From: an uncultured Rhodospirillaceae bacterium
GTDB taxonomy: Bacteria > Pseudomonadota > Alphaproteobacteria > Rhodospirillales > Magnetospirillaceae
Reading direction: 5' to 3'
Assembly: GCA_903899885.1 (NCBI GenBank)
Contig: CAIULK010000150.1
Span: 1-50,907 of the forward strand
Length of the DNA stretch: 50,907 bases
Every line of letters begins with the position of its first letter. Position 1 is the stretch's first letter. This document shows positions 10,871 through 21,723 of this stretch, piece after piece. The notes below the pieces were generated by a model that was given only the letters and a program-made list of their open reading frames with translations, did no database searches and had not been told where the DNA came from. A program made the position numbers and the translations under genes.

Positions 10871-12034
10871 ATGACGCACGCATCGAAACCGGCGGCCCGG
10901 CCCGCCTGCCCCAATTTTTCGTCCGGTCCTTGCGCCAAACGTCCCGGCTGGACGGTGGACGCGCTGAAGGATTGCCCCACCGGCCGCTCGCACCGCGCCA
11001 AGATCGGCAGGGCCAAGCTTGCCGGCGTGATCGAGCGCACCCGCGCCGTGCTGGGGATTCCCGCCACGCACCGCATCGGCATCGTGCCCGCCTCCGATAC
11101 CGGGGCGGTGGAAATGGCGCTCTGGTCGCTGCTGGGCGAACGCGGCGTCGATGCCCTGGCCTGGGAAAGCTTCGGCGAGGGCTGGGTCACCGACATCGTC
11201 AAGCAATTGAAGCTGCCCGACGTGCGCCCGTTGCGCGCCGCCTATGGCCAACTGCCCGATTTGGCCTCGGTCGATTTCGCGCGCGACGTGGTGTTCACCT
11301 GGAACGGCACCACCGCCGGGGTGCGGGTGCCCAACGGCGACTGGATCAAGGACGACCGCCAAGGGTTGACGATCTGCGACGCCACCTCGGCGGTGTTCGC
11401 GATGGATCTGCCGTGGGATAAACTCGACGTCACCACCTGGTCCTGGCAAAAGGTGCTGGGCGGCGAAGGCGGGCACGGCATGCTGGTGCTTGGGCCGCGC
11501 GCCGTCGAACGGCTGGAACGGTACAGCCCGCCGTGGCCGCTGCCGAAAATCTTCCGCCTGACCTCGGGCGGCAAATTGATCGAGGGGATTTTTCAAGGCG
11601 ACACCATCAACACGCCGTCGATGCTGGCGGTCGAGGACCAGCTGGATGCGCTGGCCTGGGCCGAACAGGTCGGCGGTCTGCCGGGATTGATCGCGCGCGC
11701 GCAAGCCAATCTGATCGCCGTGTCGCGCTGGGTCGAGGCCTCGGACTGGGCGGCGTTCCTGGCCAAGGACGAGGCCGTCCGCTCGTGGACATCGATCTGC
11801 CTGGTCTTCAAGGATTCGGCCATTGCCCCCGGGCAACAAGCGGCGTTGTCCAAGAAAATCGTGGCCCTGCTCGACGCGGAGGGTGTGGGATATGATCTCG
11901 CCTCGTACCGCGACGCGCCGCCGGGCTTGCGGATCTGGGGCGGGGCGACGGTGAAAACCTCGGACATCCTCGCCCTTCTGCCTTGGCTCGACTGGGCGTT
12001 CGCCCAGGCTGTCGCCGACCTCACCTCAAAGTAA
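10871..12034 (+). CDS. serC: Phosphoserine aminotransferase
   Basis: This PLP enzyme converts 3-phosphohydroxypyruvate and glutamate to phosphoserine, step two of serine synthesis. The 387 aa protein starts [14 protein letters not shown] after a short lead and has the PLP-lysine region [15 protein letters not shown]. The form ([21 protein letters not shown]) is the one common in alphaproteobacteria rather than the E. coli one. No strong ribosome site is visible before the ATG. serA follows after 17 bases, so the first two serine-pathway steps are encoded together. Confidence 0.95.
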   Translation: MTHASKPAARPACPNFSSGPCAKRPGWTVDALKDCPTGRSHRAKIGRAKLAGVIERTRAVLGIPATHRIGIVPASDTGAVEMALWSLLGERGVDALAWESFGEGWVTDIVKQLKLPDVRPLRAAYGQLPDLASVDFARDVVFTWNGTTAGVRVPNGDWIKDDRQGLTICDATSAVFAMDLPWDKLDVTTWSWQKVLGGEGGHGMLVLGPRAVERLERYSPPWPLPKIFRLTSGGKLIEGIFQGDTINTPSMLAVEDQLDALAWAEQVGGLPGLIARAQANLIAVSRWVEASDWAAFLAKDEAVRSWTSICLVFKDSAIAPGQQAALSKKIVALLDAEGVGYDLASYRDAPPGLRIWGGATVKTSDILALLPWLDWAFAQAVADLTSK

Positions 12035-12051
12035 CCAGGACACGAAGACCA

Positions 12052-13629
12052 ATGCCCAAGGTTCTCGTCAGCGACAAACTCAGCCCCGCCGCCGTCCAGA
12101 TCTTCAAGGATCGCGGGATCGGGGTGGACGTCAACCCCGGCCTTTCGCCCGAGGCGTTGAAGGCGGTGATCGGCGCCTATGACGGCTTGGTCATCCGCTC
12201 GACCACGCGGGTAACCGCCGACCTTTTGGCCTCGGCCGCCAATTTGATGGTGGTCGGCCGGGCCGGCATCGCGGTCGATAATGTCGATATCGCGGCGGCC
12301 ACGGCGCGCGGCATCGTGGTGATGAACACGCCGTTCGGCAACACCATCACCACCGCCGAGCACACCATCGCCCTGATGTTCGCCCTCGCCCGCGACATCC
12401 CCCAAGCCAACGATTCGACCCATGCGGGCAAGTGGGAAAAAGCGCGCTTCCTGGGCGTCGAGCTGACCGGGAAAACGCTGGGCATCATCGGCTGCGGCAA
12501 TATCGGCGCGGTGGTCGCCGACCGCGCCTTGGGCCTGAAGATGAAGGTGATGGCCTTCGATCCCTTCTTGTCGCCCGACCGCGCCCGCGAAATGGGCATC
12601 GACAAGGTCGAGTTGGACACCCTGTTCGCGCGGGCCGACATCATCACCCTGCACACCCCCTTGACCGAGGCGACCCGCGATCTGATCGACGCCAAGGCGA
12701 TCGCCAAGATGAAGCGCGGCGTGCGGATCATCAACTGCGCGCGCGGCGGCCTGATCAACGAAAACGACCTGAAGGCCGCGCTGGAGTCCGGCCATGTCGC
12801 CGGGGCGGCGCTGGACGTTTACCGCGTCGAGCCCGCCACCGAAAACCCGCTGTTCGGCAACCCGAAGGTGGTTTGCACCCCGCATCTGGGTGCGCTGACC
12901 GCCGAGGCGAAGGAAAACGCCGCCCTGCAAATCGCCGAGCAGATGGCCGACTATCTGCTGACCGGGGCGGTGGTCAACGCCATCAATATGCCCTCGGTCT
13001 CGGCCGAGGACGCGCCGAAGCTGCGGCCCTATATGACGCTGGCCGGGCAATTGGGCAGTTTCGCCGGGCAATTGACCGACGAGGCGATCACCGAGGCGGT
13101 TATCGAATATGCGGGCCACGTCTCGACCCTGAACACCACGCCCTTGACGGCGGTGATTCTGGCCGGCTTGCTCAAGCCGATGAACGAGGCGGTCAACATG
13201 GTCAACGCGCCGGTGGTGGCGCGTGAACGCAATATCCGGGTGTCGGAAGTGCGCAGCAACGCGCTGGGCGATTATCACACCCTGATCCGGCTGACCGTGG
13301 TCACCGACGGGCGCAGCAAATCGGTGGCGGGAACCCTGTTCAGCGGCGACAAGCCGCGCTTGGTCGAGGTCAAGGGCATCCCGATCGAGGCGGAATTGGG
13401 CGCGAACACCCTGTACGTCACCAACCGCGACAAACCGGGCTTCATCGGCGCGCTGGGCAGCCTTCTGGGCAGCCACGGGGTGAACATCGCCACCTTCCAT
13501 CTTGGCCGCGCCGCGCCCGGCGGCGACGCCATCTTGCTGACCCAGGTCGATCAACCGATCAACGAGGAACTCATCGCCAAGGTCCGCGCCCTGCCCCAGG
13601 TGGTCCAGGCCAAGGCGTTAAAATTCTAG
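12052..13629 (+). CDS. serA: D-3-phosphoglycerate dehydrogenase
   Basis: This enzyme oxidises 3-phosphoglycerate with NAD, the first step of serine synthesis. At 525 aa it is the long type: an N-terminal substrate/NAD domain with the Rossmann motif GIIGCGNIGAVVADRA, catalytic Arg (NCARGGLINE), Glu and His (TPHLGALT), an intervening domain, and a C-terminal ACT domain (NRDKPGFIGALGSLLG) that usually senses serine. The ATG at 12052 begins MPKVLVSDKLS, the normal N-terminus; the longer open frame overlaps serC. Its stop codon touches repeat copy B. Confidence 0.97.
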   Translation: MPKVLVSDKLSPAAVQIFKDRGIGVDVNPGLSPEALKAVIGAYDGLVIRSTTRVTADLLASAANLMVVGRAGIAVDNVDIAAATARGIVVMNTPFGNTITTAEHTIALMFALARDIPQANDSTHAGKWEKARFLGVELTGKTLGIIGCGNIGAVVADRALGLKMKVMAFDPFLSPDRAREMGIDKVELDTLFARADIITLHTPLTEATRDLIDAKAIAKMKRGVRIINCARGGLINENDLKAALESGHVAGAALDVYRVEPATENPLFGNPKVVCTPHLGALTAEAKENAALQIAEQMADYLLTGAVVNAINMPSVSAEDAPKLRPYMTLAGQLGSFAGQLTDEAITEAVIEYAGHVSTLNTTPLTAVILAGLLKPMNEAVNMVNAPVVARERNIRVSEVRSNALGDYHTLIRLTVVTDGRSKSVAGTLFSGDKPRLVEVKGIPIEAELGANTLYVTNRDKPGFIGALGSLLGSHGVNIATFHLGRAAPGGDAILLTQVDQPINEELIAKVRALPQVVQAKALKF

Positions 13630-13680
13630 CCGCCACCTGCGGCGGCGGCCAAGCGGGCGGACGCCCGCGCCCGGCGAGGG
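13629..13680. repeat. Two-hairpin intergenic repeat, copy B (inverted)
   Basis: This is the reverse orientation of copies A and C. Its hairpin 1 is GCGGGCG (13653-13659) with CGCCCGC (13662-13668). Relative to A and C two bases are swapped in each arm so that pairing is kept. Hairpin 2 pairs GCCGCC (13629-13634) with GGCGGC (13641-13646), starting in the last base of the serA stop codon. It probably forms the 3' end of the serA transcript. Confidence 0.72.
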
Positions 13681-13698
13681 AAGAAAGAAGGCACGATC

Positions 13699-14361
13699 AT
13701 GACGCATCATTTTCTCGGCGAATTCGGCGCGCTTTCGTTGTCGGTGGTGGTGACCAGCCCGCCTTGGTACGAGAACTGCTATATCGTCCGTCATCGCCCG
13801 AGCGGCGAGGTCGTGGTGATCGATCCCGGTGACGACGGGGAACGCATTCTTGCCGCCATCGACGGCGAAAACGGCCATCCCAAGGAAATCTGGCTGACCC
13901 ACGGCCACCCCGACCATATCGGCGCGGTCAGCGCCTTGGAGAAGGCCTACGCCATTCCCAGCCGCGCCCATGTCGGCGAAACCGCCGTGATCGCCCGGGC
14001 CAGCGACCTGAACCGCAGCTTCACCGGCCAACCGATGGCTGCGCCGGGCGCGCTCTCGACCTTCGACGGCGAACCGGCGTTCACGGTCGGCGGTCATCCG
14101 GTGCGCGTGATCCACACGCCGGGCCACACGCCGGGCTGCGTTTGTTACGATTTTGGTGAATTCGTGCTGACCGGCGACACCTTGTTCAAGCAAGGCGTCG
14201 GACGCACCGACCTGCCCGGCGGCGACGAGGCGCAACTGACCACCTCGGTCCCCCGCCTGCTGGAGATGGTCGATGACGAGGCCGTGTTGTTCAGCGGTCA
14301 CGGTCCCTCTTGGACCACCCGCGAGGCACGGCGCTGGTGGCAGTCTATGGCCGAGGATTGA
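13699..14361 (+). CDS. Metallo-beta-lactamase-fold hydrolase
   Basis: The 220 aa protein has the zinc-binding motif THGHPDHIGAV (HxHxDH) near residue 73, a second His in HTPGHTPGCV, the metal-bridging Asp in LTGDTLF, and a late GHGPSW that supplies the last His. These are the ligands of a two-metal glyoxalase II / MBL-fold hydrolase. The substrate cannot be read from the sequence; hydroxyacylglutathione-type thioesters are one option. A purine-rich ribosome site AAGAAGG precedes the ATG. Its last 17 bases overlap the end of the convergent minus-strand gene. Confidence 0.85.
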   Translation: MTHHFLGEFGALSLSVVVTSPPWYENCYIVRHRPSGEVVVIDPGDDGERILAAIDGENGHPKEIWLTHGHPDHIGAVSALEKAYAIPSRAHVGETAVIARASDLNRSFTGQPMAAPGALSTFDGEPAFTVGGHPVRVIHTPGHTPGCVCYDFGEFVLTGDTLFKQGVGRTDLPGGDEAQLTTSVPRLLEMVDDEAVLFSGHGPSWTTREARRWWQSMAED

Positions 14362-15199
14362 CCCAAGGCCGCATTTCGCGGATGCGCAGACCGGCGGGCA
14401 CGGCCGCCGTGGTTAAGTCGAGATCGTCATCGACCACCGCGATGCGCAACAGCCCGGCCGGAAGCGGCAGTTCAATGGTCCGCTGGCCGGTGTCATTCGC
14501 GGCGATGCTGGGCCGGGTCGAGGCCACCGTCCCGCGCAGGAAACGGCCGCGAACGGGGTCGTCGGCGCTAATCAGCACGCGCCGGATCACCTTTTGTGGC
14601 GAGGCGTAGGACAAAACGGCCACCGCGCCCGGCGGCAATTCGTCGTCGGCCCGCGCCAAGGCGACGTACCGGCGCCGCTCGTTCTCGATGGACAGAATCG
14701 CGAAGGGCGAATCAGCGTCAAACAGCCACGCGCCATCGGCAAGACCATAAGCGCCGCGTCGGCCCGATCCGCGTTCGACCACCATCATGCCGTCGGGATC
14801 GAGGGTAGCGCCGCGCCCCGGCACCAGCAGGCGATATAGCGGGGCGCCCCGGACATCGCTCAACGACCCCACGGGCCACACATCCAGCCGGATCCGCCCA
14901 TCACTCTGCCCGGCCGAGAATTCAGTGGTATCGATTTCGAGACGGGCCAAAACCGGGCGTGGACGCCCATCGCCGGGCAACAGCACCGACAGCGGCCGGA
15001 ACACCACGTTGACGGCACGTCCCGAAAGGCGCCCGTTATCGTCGCGCACGGCGAAATAGGACGGGGCCGACATCACGGTCCACAAATCGCCCCGGGTGAC
15101 ATGGACGACCAGCGCCACCCCCGCCAAAATCGGCGCGGTGACGAACAAGGCCAGCCCGGCCAACAGCACGCCTGCGAAAAAGGTCCACACCAAACGCAT
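14345..15199 (-). CDS. Hypothetical membrane-anchored protein
   Basis: The 284 aa protein has one strong N-terminal hydrophobic segment (about residues 4-34), then a soluble, probably periplasmic part rich in beta-like segments. No family motif or catalytic pattern is recognised. It starts nine bases after the trmB stop, so it is probably the third gene of the metK-trmB unit. It is convergent with, and overlaps by 17 bases, the MBL-fold gene. Confidence 0.72.
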   Translation of the reverse strand: MRLVWTFFAGVLLAGLALFVTAPILAGVALVVHVTRGDLWTVMSAPSYFAVRDDNGRLSGRAVNVVFRPLSVLLPGDGRPRPVLARLEIDTTEFSAGQSDGRIRLDVWPVGSLSDVRGAPLYRLLVPGRGATLDPDGMMVVERGSGRRGAYGLADGAWLFDADSPFAILSIENERRRYVALARADDELPPGAVAVLSYASPQKVIRRVLISADDPVRGRFLRGTVASTRPSIAANDTGQRTIELPLPAGLLRIAVVDDDLDLTTAAVPAGLRIREMRPWVNPRP

Positions 15200-15208
15200 G
15201 GACCGAGA

Positions 15209-15906
15209 TTACCCTCTTGGCCGACGCCGGGCGATGAAAAAAACCGGGTCACGGCCCGCCAGGCATTTGATCTCGAAGCGGGTGGGCGGCCAATCCTCGG
15301 CCAGCCCCGCCGAAAGCAACCCGGCACGGTCGGTGCGGATCAAACCCTCGGCGAAATCGGGATGAGCCCGCAGATGGTGATCGGCCCAGGCGACATAATT
15401 GGGATCGTCGGAGGCGACGCGGAACTGAGCGCCGTCGGTCAAAATCCGCGCTAGCTGGTCCAGGTTTTCCGGGCTAACAAACCGCCGCTCGGCGTGGCGG
15501 GCCTTGGGCCAGGGGTCGGGGAACAATAGGAACGCCCGATCGATCGACGCCTCGGGCAGGGCCGCCAGCAACGGCCGCGCGTCCTCGGGATGAATGCGGA
15601 CTTGGGCGCGGGGCTCGTCCTTATCCAAGTGGCCCAGCAAGCTGGCCACGCCGTTGACAAACACCTCGCAGCCGATCAAGCCGACCTCGGGGTGCAAGCG
15701 CGCTTGTTCGGCCAGATGCTCGCCGCCGCCGAACCCGATCTCCAGCCACACCGCCGAAACCGGCGGATCAAACAGGGCGGATGGACAAATCGCGCCGCCC
15801 GAGGGGGGCAACGCGATGATCAGGTCCGGCATCATCCGGGCCAGACGTCCGTTGGCCGTCTGCTTCAGCCGCCGGCCATGCCGACGGCCGAAGAAACGTA
15901 ACTCGG

Positions 15907-15910
<4 letters not shown>
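15209..15910 (-). CDS. trmB: tRNA (guanine-N7-)-methyltransferase
   Basis: This SAM-dependent enzyme makes m7G46 in tRNA. It has the family N-terminal signature [12 protein letters not shown], the SAM site [15 protein letters not shown], and the catalytic [17 protein letters not shown]. No ATG or GTG precedes the signature in frame; a TTG at 15910 overlaps the metK stop as TTGA, and I take it as the start (233 aa). Methionine adenosyltransferase directly upstream supplies the SAM this enzyme uses, and both should be under the SAM-II riboswitch. Confidence 0.93.
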
Positions 15911-17073
<1,163 letters not shown>

Positions 17074-17143
17074 GAGGAAAACCCCTCCCAGTTCCAGTTA
17101 GCAGGGACCAGGGGCATCGAAAATGGTCATTCCATATTTTGAT

Positions 17144-17195
17144 GCACCCACTTAGCCATTGTTTAGCGTGGCGGCAAGCGGTCAAATCTCCACGC
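17144..17195 (-). ncRNA. SAM-II riboswitch upstream of metK
   Basis: Read on the minus strand, a perfect stem GCGTGG (17195-17190) with CCACGC (17171-17166) encloses the SAM-II loop signature GATTTGACCGCTTGC. After the stem come TAAACAA and GGCTAA followed by GGG, the arrangement of the pseudoknot tail in alphaproteobacterial SAM-II (metA motif) RNAs. The metK start lies 71 bases further on. An imperfect hairpin (17114-17145) directly follows the aptamer and may be the expression platform. Assignment rests on remembered consensus, not a covariance-model search. Confidence 0.8.
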
Positions 17196-17246
17196 GTGAG
17201 GCGCTGTTTTCGCAGCAGCGGCACCGGAATGTCAAGCCTTACGGAA

Positions 17247-17275
17247 AGAAAATGGGCCGACGCGAACGTCGGCCC
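17247..17275 (-). terminator. Terminator of the PraR-like regulator gene
   Basis: A nine-base-pair stem GGGCCGACG/CGTCGGCCC with a four-base loop (17254-17275) is followed on the minus strand by ATTTTCTTT. It lies between the regulator gene and the SAM-II leader, so metK is transcribed separately. Confidence 0.8.
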
Positions 17276-17299
17276 GACCCCATTGGGTTCGCCAAACCG

Positions 17300-17791
17300 T
17301 TAACGCCCGGCGACGTCCGCCGCCTCGGCCAGCGCCTTGGCGAGTTCATAAACCCGCTTGCGGACCTGCGGATCGGTAATCCGGTAATAGGCCCGGACCA
17401 GTTCCAGCGTTTCACGCTTGGTCATCGGATCGTGTTCGAAGTTGGCCGGGGTTTCCTCCAGACCACCGCCCAGCAACAGGCTGGGAGCCTGCGACTTGGT
17501 TTCGTCGGACATGTCGTCAAAGAAGAAGCTGACCGGCACGTCGAGAACGCGCGACAGGTCGAACAGGCGCGAAGACCCGATCCGGTTGGCGCCACGCTCG
17601 TATTTCTGGACCTGCTGGAAGGTCAGCCCCAAGGCCTCGCCCAGCTTTTCCTGGCTCATGCCCAGCAACGTGCGGCGCAAACGCACACGGCCGCCGACAT
17701 GAACATCGATCGGATTGGGCTTGCCCGAAGGCGTGCGACCACGGCTGCCCTTGCGGCCGGGGGTTTTCTTGCTAACAGGCGATTCAGCCAT
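17300..17791 (-). CDS. XRE-family transcriptional regulator, PraR/PhrR-like
   Basis: The 163 aa DNA-binding protein has a basic, proline-rich N-terminal extension (1-25), then a Cro/CI helix-turn-helix (about 33-90) with the recognition region GLTFQQVQKYERGANRIGSS. The C-terminal part is helical. The Met at 17791 (MAESPVSKK) is the likely start; the open frame runs 73 codons further upstream without family resemblance. Rhizobial PraR and PhrR have this architecture, and phrR lies next to the lnt-type gene actA, matching the lnt neighbour here. The target genes are unknown. Its own terminator lies downstream, and the 181 bases between lnt and this gene can hold its promoter. Confidence 0.82.
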   Translation of the reverse strand: MAESPVSKKTPGRKGSRGRTPSGKPNPIDVHVGGRVRLRRTLLGMSQEKLGEALGLTFQQVQKYERGANRIGSSRLFDLSRVLDVPVSFFFDDMSDETKSQAPSLLLGGGLEETPANFEHDPMTKRETLELVRAYYRITDPQVRKRVYELAKALAEAADVAGR

Positions 17792-17972
17792 GCGGATTTC
17801 CCGAAGATAAACGTGTGCCCCAGATGCGGACCCCTCGAATCTCCGGTTTTCACCGTATTTCAAGGGGGGCGTCCGGTCTCCACCGAACAGCGGCACACCG
17901 TATCGTCGCGTTGTATGCAAGTCAATCCGTTTACCCGGCAAGGTGGGCAAATGTATCAAGAAAATTCGGGAC

Positions 17973-19486
17973 TTATCGCGCTCGACGGGTCGTGAATACC
18001 ACAAGGACAACCACCGTAATCAGGGTCAGCGGCAATGCATCTCCCCATCGACCAAAAAGCGGGGGATCGACCTGTGCTGCGGGCAGAACCGCGTCGAGGA
18101 AACCTCGTTTACCCAAATCCAAACGGCCGACTTCACGACCCAAATCGTCGAACACCGCCGAGATTCCGGTATTGGCGGCGCGGACCAGCGGCAAGCCCCC
18201 TCGATCGCCCGCATCCGGGCGGCCGCGAGATGCTGGTAAGGCCCCGACGACATCCCGAACCAACCATCATTGGTCAGATTGACCAGCCAGCCGGGCCGGG
18301 GCTGATCCCGCCCGACCACCGCGCCGGAAAAGATCGCCTCGTAGCAAATCAGCGGCCCGGCGGCGGGCAGGCCGGGCACCGGAATGGTTCGCGGCCCCGG
18401 CCCGGCCGAAAAATCGGTCCCGCCATTGGTGATCTTGGTCAGCGGCAGGATTTTGCGCAACGGGACGAATTCACCGAACGGCACCAGATGCGCCTTGTCG
18501 TAGACGGCGGAAATATCGCCCTGGGGCGACACCACGAACAGACTGTTGTACAGCCGCAAGGGCTCATCGCCCTGGGGGGGAACCAAGCGCGGCGCCCCGG
18601 TGATCAAGACCCCTCCCGGCGGCGCCGCCAGGGCGGCCAGACGGCGATGCAGCGTGTCCATGTTCAAGAAATAACTGGCCGCCGTTTCCGGCCAGATCAC
18701 CGCCGTAACCTTGTCGAGGCCGGGCTGGCGCGACAGCCCCACTTGATCGGCGAGGTTGCGTTCGCGCATATCGTCGCGCCACTTGCCGTCCTGGGCAATC
18801 GCCGGCTGCACGAGGCGCAGCAACACCCCGTCCACCACCCTGGCTGGGTGGGCGGCCAAGCGCGCGGTTCCCAGTCCGTACACCGCCAGCGGCAGGGCGA
18901 TGGCGGCGGCCACCCAAGGCCAGCGCCGCTCAAGGGCCAGCGACAGCAATCCCAGCGACAACGCCGTCATCATCGACAGGCCGTGAATTCCGCCGTAGGC
19001 GCCTAATTGCAGCACCGGCAGCATATCGGCCCACACCGACCCCAAGGGGTTCCAGGGAAAGCCGGTCAACACGTAGCTGCGCAGCCACTCGCCCAGCGCC
19101 CAGGTCGCCGACAGCAGGAACGCCGACCGCAACGCCTGCGCCCGCACCGGCCACAAGGCCCACGTCGCCAAACCGGTGAAAACCGCCAGCACACCGCCCA
19201 AACCCAAGGTCGCGAACGGGATCAGCCAGCCGAATTTCTCGGGCTCGATCAGCAGCGCCTCGGCGATCCAGGAAATCCCGAACGCATACCAGCCCAGGCC
19301 CCACCACCATCCGGCCCCGAAGGCCGCAATCGGCGTCGCGCTGGCGCGCGCGATCCGCACTAAAAGCGGAAAGGTCAGCAGCAGGACCGGAACGATCCCG
19401 AAGGGCGGCAAGGCCAACACCGACACCGCTCCCGCCGCGAACAGCACGGCCTTGCGGCGCCACCCCGTCAACCGGTCCAAGATCAT
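17973..19486 (-). CDS. lnt: Apolipoprotein N-acyltransferase, with a frameshift
   Basis: This inner-membrane enzyme adds the third acyl chain to lipoproteins. About six N-terminal hydrophobic helices precede the nitrilase domain, whose triad is visible as WPETAA (Glu267), YDKAHLVPFGEF (Lys331) and LICYEAIF (Cys381). After MRAIEG the frame breaks: the uncorrected reading runs to 18026 with foreign-looking residues. One extra base in the C run at 18196-18200 restores GLPLVRAANTGISAVFD and a last membrane helix, stopping at 17973 (504 aa, normal length). The gene is essential in many alphaproteobacteria, so error is more likely than decay. Its ATG overlaps the corC stop as ATGA. Confidence 0.94.
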
Positions 19487-20322
19487 CCGCCCGCCCCCCG
19501 AATTTTCAACCGCGTCACCCGGCGGGGATCGGCCTCGATCACCTCGAATTCAAGCCCCGAGGAATGGTGGATCAACTCGCCCCGCGCCGGAACCCGGCCA
19601 GCCAGGAACACCACCAAACCGCCCAGCGTATCGACCTCGTCGCGTTCCTCCTCGGTCAGTTTCGGACCGGCCTGGGCCTCGAATTCCTCGACCGAGATGC
19701 GCGCGTCGGCCTCGATCACCCCGTCGGGGCCGGTCACCATGCCGGGCTCGACGCCACGGTCATGTTCATCCTCGATATTGCCGACGATCGATTCGATCAC
19801 GTCCTCGATGGTCGCCAAACCATCGACGCCGCCATATTCATCGACCACCAGCGCCATGTGGTTGCGCATCCGGCGCATTTCGAGCAGCAGATCGAGGGCG
19901 GGCATCGAGGGCGAAACGAACAACACCCGGCGCACCAGCCGGGCGGGCGGCACCGGCCGCTCCATCCTGGAGGCCGCCAGCACGTCGCGGACATGAACAT
20001 ACCCGAACGCGTCGTCCAGATTGCGGCGATAAACCGGCAACCGCGAATGCGCCGAGCGGGCGAACAGCCCCAGCAATTCATCGAGACCGGTGCGAACCTC
20101 GACCCCGGTGATTTCGGCGCGCGGGATCATCACATCGCGGGCGGTGACGTCGCGCAGCCGCAGAATGTTGGCGAGCAGGCTGCGTTCCGCCTCGTCGATC
20201 GAGGTTTCGGAACCATCGTGCTCCTCGATCAATTCCTCGATGGCATCGCGGACGGTTTCGCCCGGCTTGCCGCCGACCAGGGAATGAAGCCAGCCGGTCA
20301 GGCCTTGCCAAATCTCAACCAT
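19483..20322 (-). CDS. corC: CorC/HlyC-type CBS-domain protein
   Basis: The 279 aa cytosolic protein has a short N-terminal lead, two CBS motifs (about 65-190, with DVMIPRAEI and VDEYGGVDGLATIEDVIE) and a C-terminal CorC_HlyC domain (about 205-275). Family members affect magnesium/cobalt efflux; the exact role is unsettled. I chose the ATG at 20322 because it overlaps the ybeY stop by eight bases, while the longer frame only adds a shadow of ybeY. It sits between ybeY and lnt in the conserved order also found in E. coli. Confidence 0.9.
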   Translation of the reverse strand: MVEIWQGLTGWLHSLVGGKPGETVRDAIEELIEEHDGSETSIDEAERSLLANILRLRDVTARDVMIPRAEITGVEVRTGLDELLGLFARSAHSRLPVYRRNLDDAFGYVHVRDVLAASRMERPVPPARLVRRVLFVSPSMPALDLLLEMRRMRNHMALVVDEYGGVDGLATIEDVIESIVGNIEDEHDRGVEPGMVTGPDGVIEADARISVEEFEAQAGPKLTEEERDEVDTLGGLVVFLAGRVPARGELIHHSSGLEFEVIEADPRRVTRLKIRGAGG

Positions 20323-20797
20323 CGTCGCCCCCGTAAGGGTCGGCCACACCCAAAGCGGCCAAGACGGCGGTTTCCATGGTCTCCATCGCCTCGGCCTCGT
20401 CATCGTCTTGGTGATCGAAGCCGATCAGATGCAGCACGCCATGCACCACCAAATGGCGGACATGGTCGGCGAGGCTTTTGCCGCCTTCCTCCGCCTCGCG
20501 CAGGCAGGTTTCGAAGGCCAGGATCACATCGCCCAGCAGCAATGGCGCGTCGTCGGGCAGCGGCTCGTCGTCCATCGCCGGGAACGACAGCACGTTGGTC
20601 GGCGCATCCTTGCCCCGCCAGTCGCGGTTCAGAATCTGAACCTCGGCGTCGTCGGCCAGCACCAGCGAGACTTCGGCCTGCTCGGGCAAATCGGCGTCGG
20701 CCAAGGCGGCCAGCGCGGCTTGGCGGCAGATCGCCTCGGCCTCGGGCAGGGCATCGAGCCACCCGTCCGCCTCGATGGCGATGGTGATGTCGATCAT
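20315..20797 (-). CDS. ybeY: Endoribonuclease YbeY (16S rRNA maturation)
   Basis: This metal-dependent RNase works in 16S rRNA 3'-end processing and ribosome quality control. The 160 aa product has the zinc motif H-x3-H-x5-H as HGVLHLIGFDH (His119, His123, His129). PTNVLSFP, the other conserved block, is at residues 66-73. The start overlaps the phoH stop as ATGA. Confidence 0.95.
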   Translation of the reverse strand: MIDITIAIEADGWLDALPEAEAICRQAALAALADADLPEQAEVSLVLADDAEVQILNRDWRGKDAPTNVLSFPAMDDEPLPDDAPLLLGDVILAFETCLREAEEGGKSLADHVRHLVVHGVLHLIGFDHQDDDEAEAMETMETAVLAALGVADPYGGDDG

Positions 20798-21723
20798 GTC
20801 GGTCCCCCAGCTTTGTCGTAGGCGCGCACGATGCGGGTCACCAGATCGTGGCGCACCACGTCGCGGTCGGTGAAGCGGATGCAGGCCACCCCTTCGAGCT
20901 CGCCGACAATGGCCAGCGCGTCGGCCAGACCCGAACGAGCCCCCGGCGGCAGATCGACCTGGGTGGGATCGCCGGTCACCACCATGCGCGAATGCTCGCC
21001 CATCCGGGTCAGGAACATCTTCATCTGCATCGGGGTGGTGTTTTGCGCTTCATCCAAAATCACGAAGGAATTGGCCAAGGTACGCCCGCGCATGAAGGCC
21101 AGCGGGGCCACCTCGATCTCGCCCGCCGCCAGCTTCTTCATCACCTGATCGCCGGGCAGCATGTCGTAAAGCGCGTCGTAAAGCGGGCGCAGATAGGGAT
21201 CGACCTTGTCCTTCATGTCGCCGGGCAGAAAGCCCAGCCGCTCACCCGCCTCGACCGCCGGGCGCGACAAGATGATGCGATCGACCTCGCCCGCCATCAT
21301 CATCGTCACCGCCTTGGCCACCGCCAGATAGGTTTTGCCGGTCCCCGCGGGCCCTAGGCCGAAGGTCAGATCATGGGTGGCCATCGCCCGCATATAGCGG
21401 CCCTGGTTCGGCGTTCGGGGATGGATGTGGCGCTTGCGGGTGCGCAGGGCGTCGCCCTCGCCGTCCTCGCCACCCATGCGGAGCGCGGCATCGACATCGG
21501 CGGTTTCCAGATGGTTCTGCCGCTTGGCCAGATCGTAAAGCTGGTCGAGGATTTGGCCGGCCTCGGCCGTTTGCTCGGGCGCCCCCGAAATTGCCAGAAC
21601 ATTGCCTTGCGGGTGGATTTCGACGCCCAACACCTTTTCCAGGCGGGCCAGATGCACATTGTGCGGCCCCAAAACCGCCCGAACCAAATCGTTGTCGGGG
21701 TATTCGCGGTGAACGTCGGTCAT
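20794..21723 (-). CDS. phoH: PhoH-like ATPase
   Basis: The 309 aa protein has a KH-like N-terminal region (about 15-75) and a P-loop ATPase core with Walker A GPAGTGKT at 124-131, Walker [10 protein letters not shown], and a motif GDPTQVDLP. PhoH2/YbeZ-type proteins are linked to YbeY in RNA metabolism, which fits its place directly before ybeY. It overlaps miaB and ybeY by four bases on each side, so the whole chain is translationally coupled. Confidence 0.94.
   Translation of the reverse strand: MTDVHREYPDNDLVRAVLGPHNVHLARLEKVLGVEIHPQGNVLAISGAPEQTAEAGQILDQLYDLAKRQNHLETADVDAALRMGGEDGEGDALRTRKRHIHPRTPNQGRYMRAMATHDLTFGLGPAGTGKTYLAVAKAVTMMMAGEVDRIILSRPAVEAGERLGFLPGDMKDKVDPYLRPLYDALYDMLPGDQVMKKLAAGEIEVAPLAFMRGRTLANSFVILDEAQNTTPMQMKMFLTRMGEHSRMVVTGDPTQVDLPPGARSGLADALAIVGELEGVACIRFTDRDVVRHDLVTRIVRAYDKAGGPT

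Noticed and set aside
11593-13554. 653-codon open frame antisense to serA
   Set aside because: The sense strand encodes complete SerC and SerA with all motifs; the antisense product is low-complexity Arg/Gly/Asp and is a codon-bias shadow.
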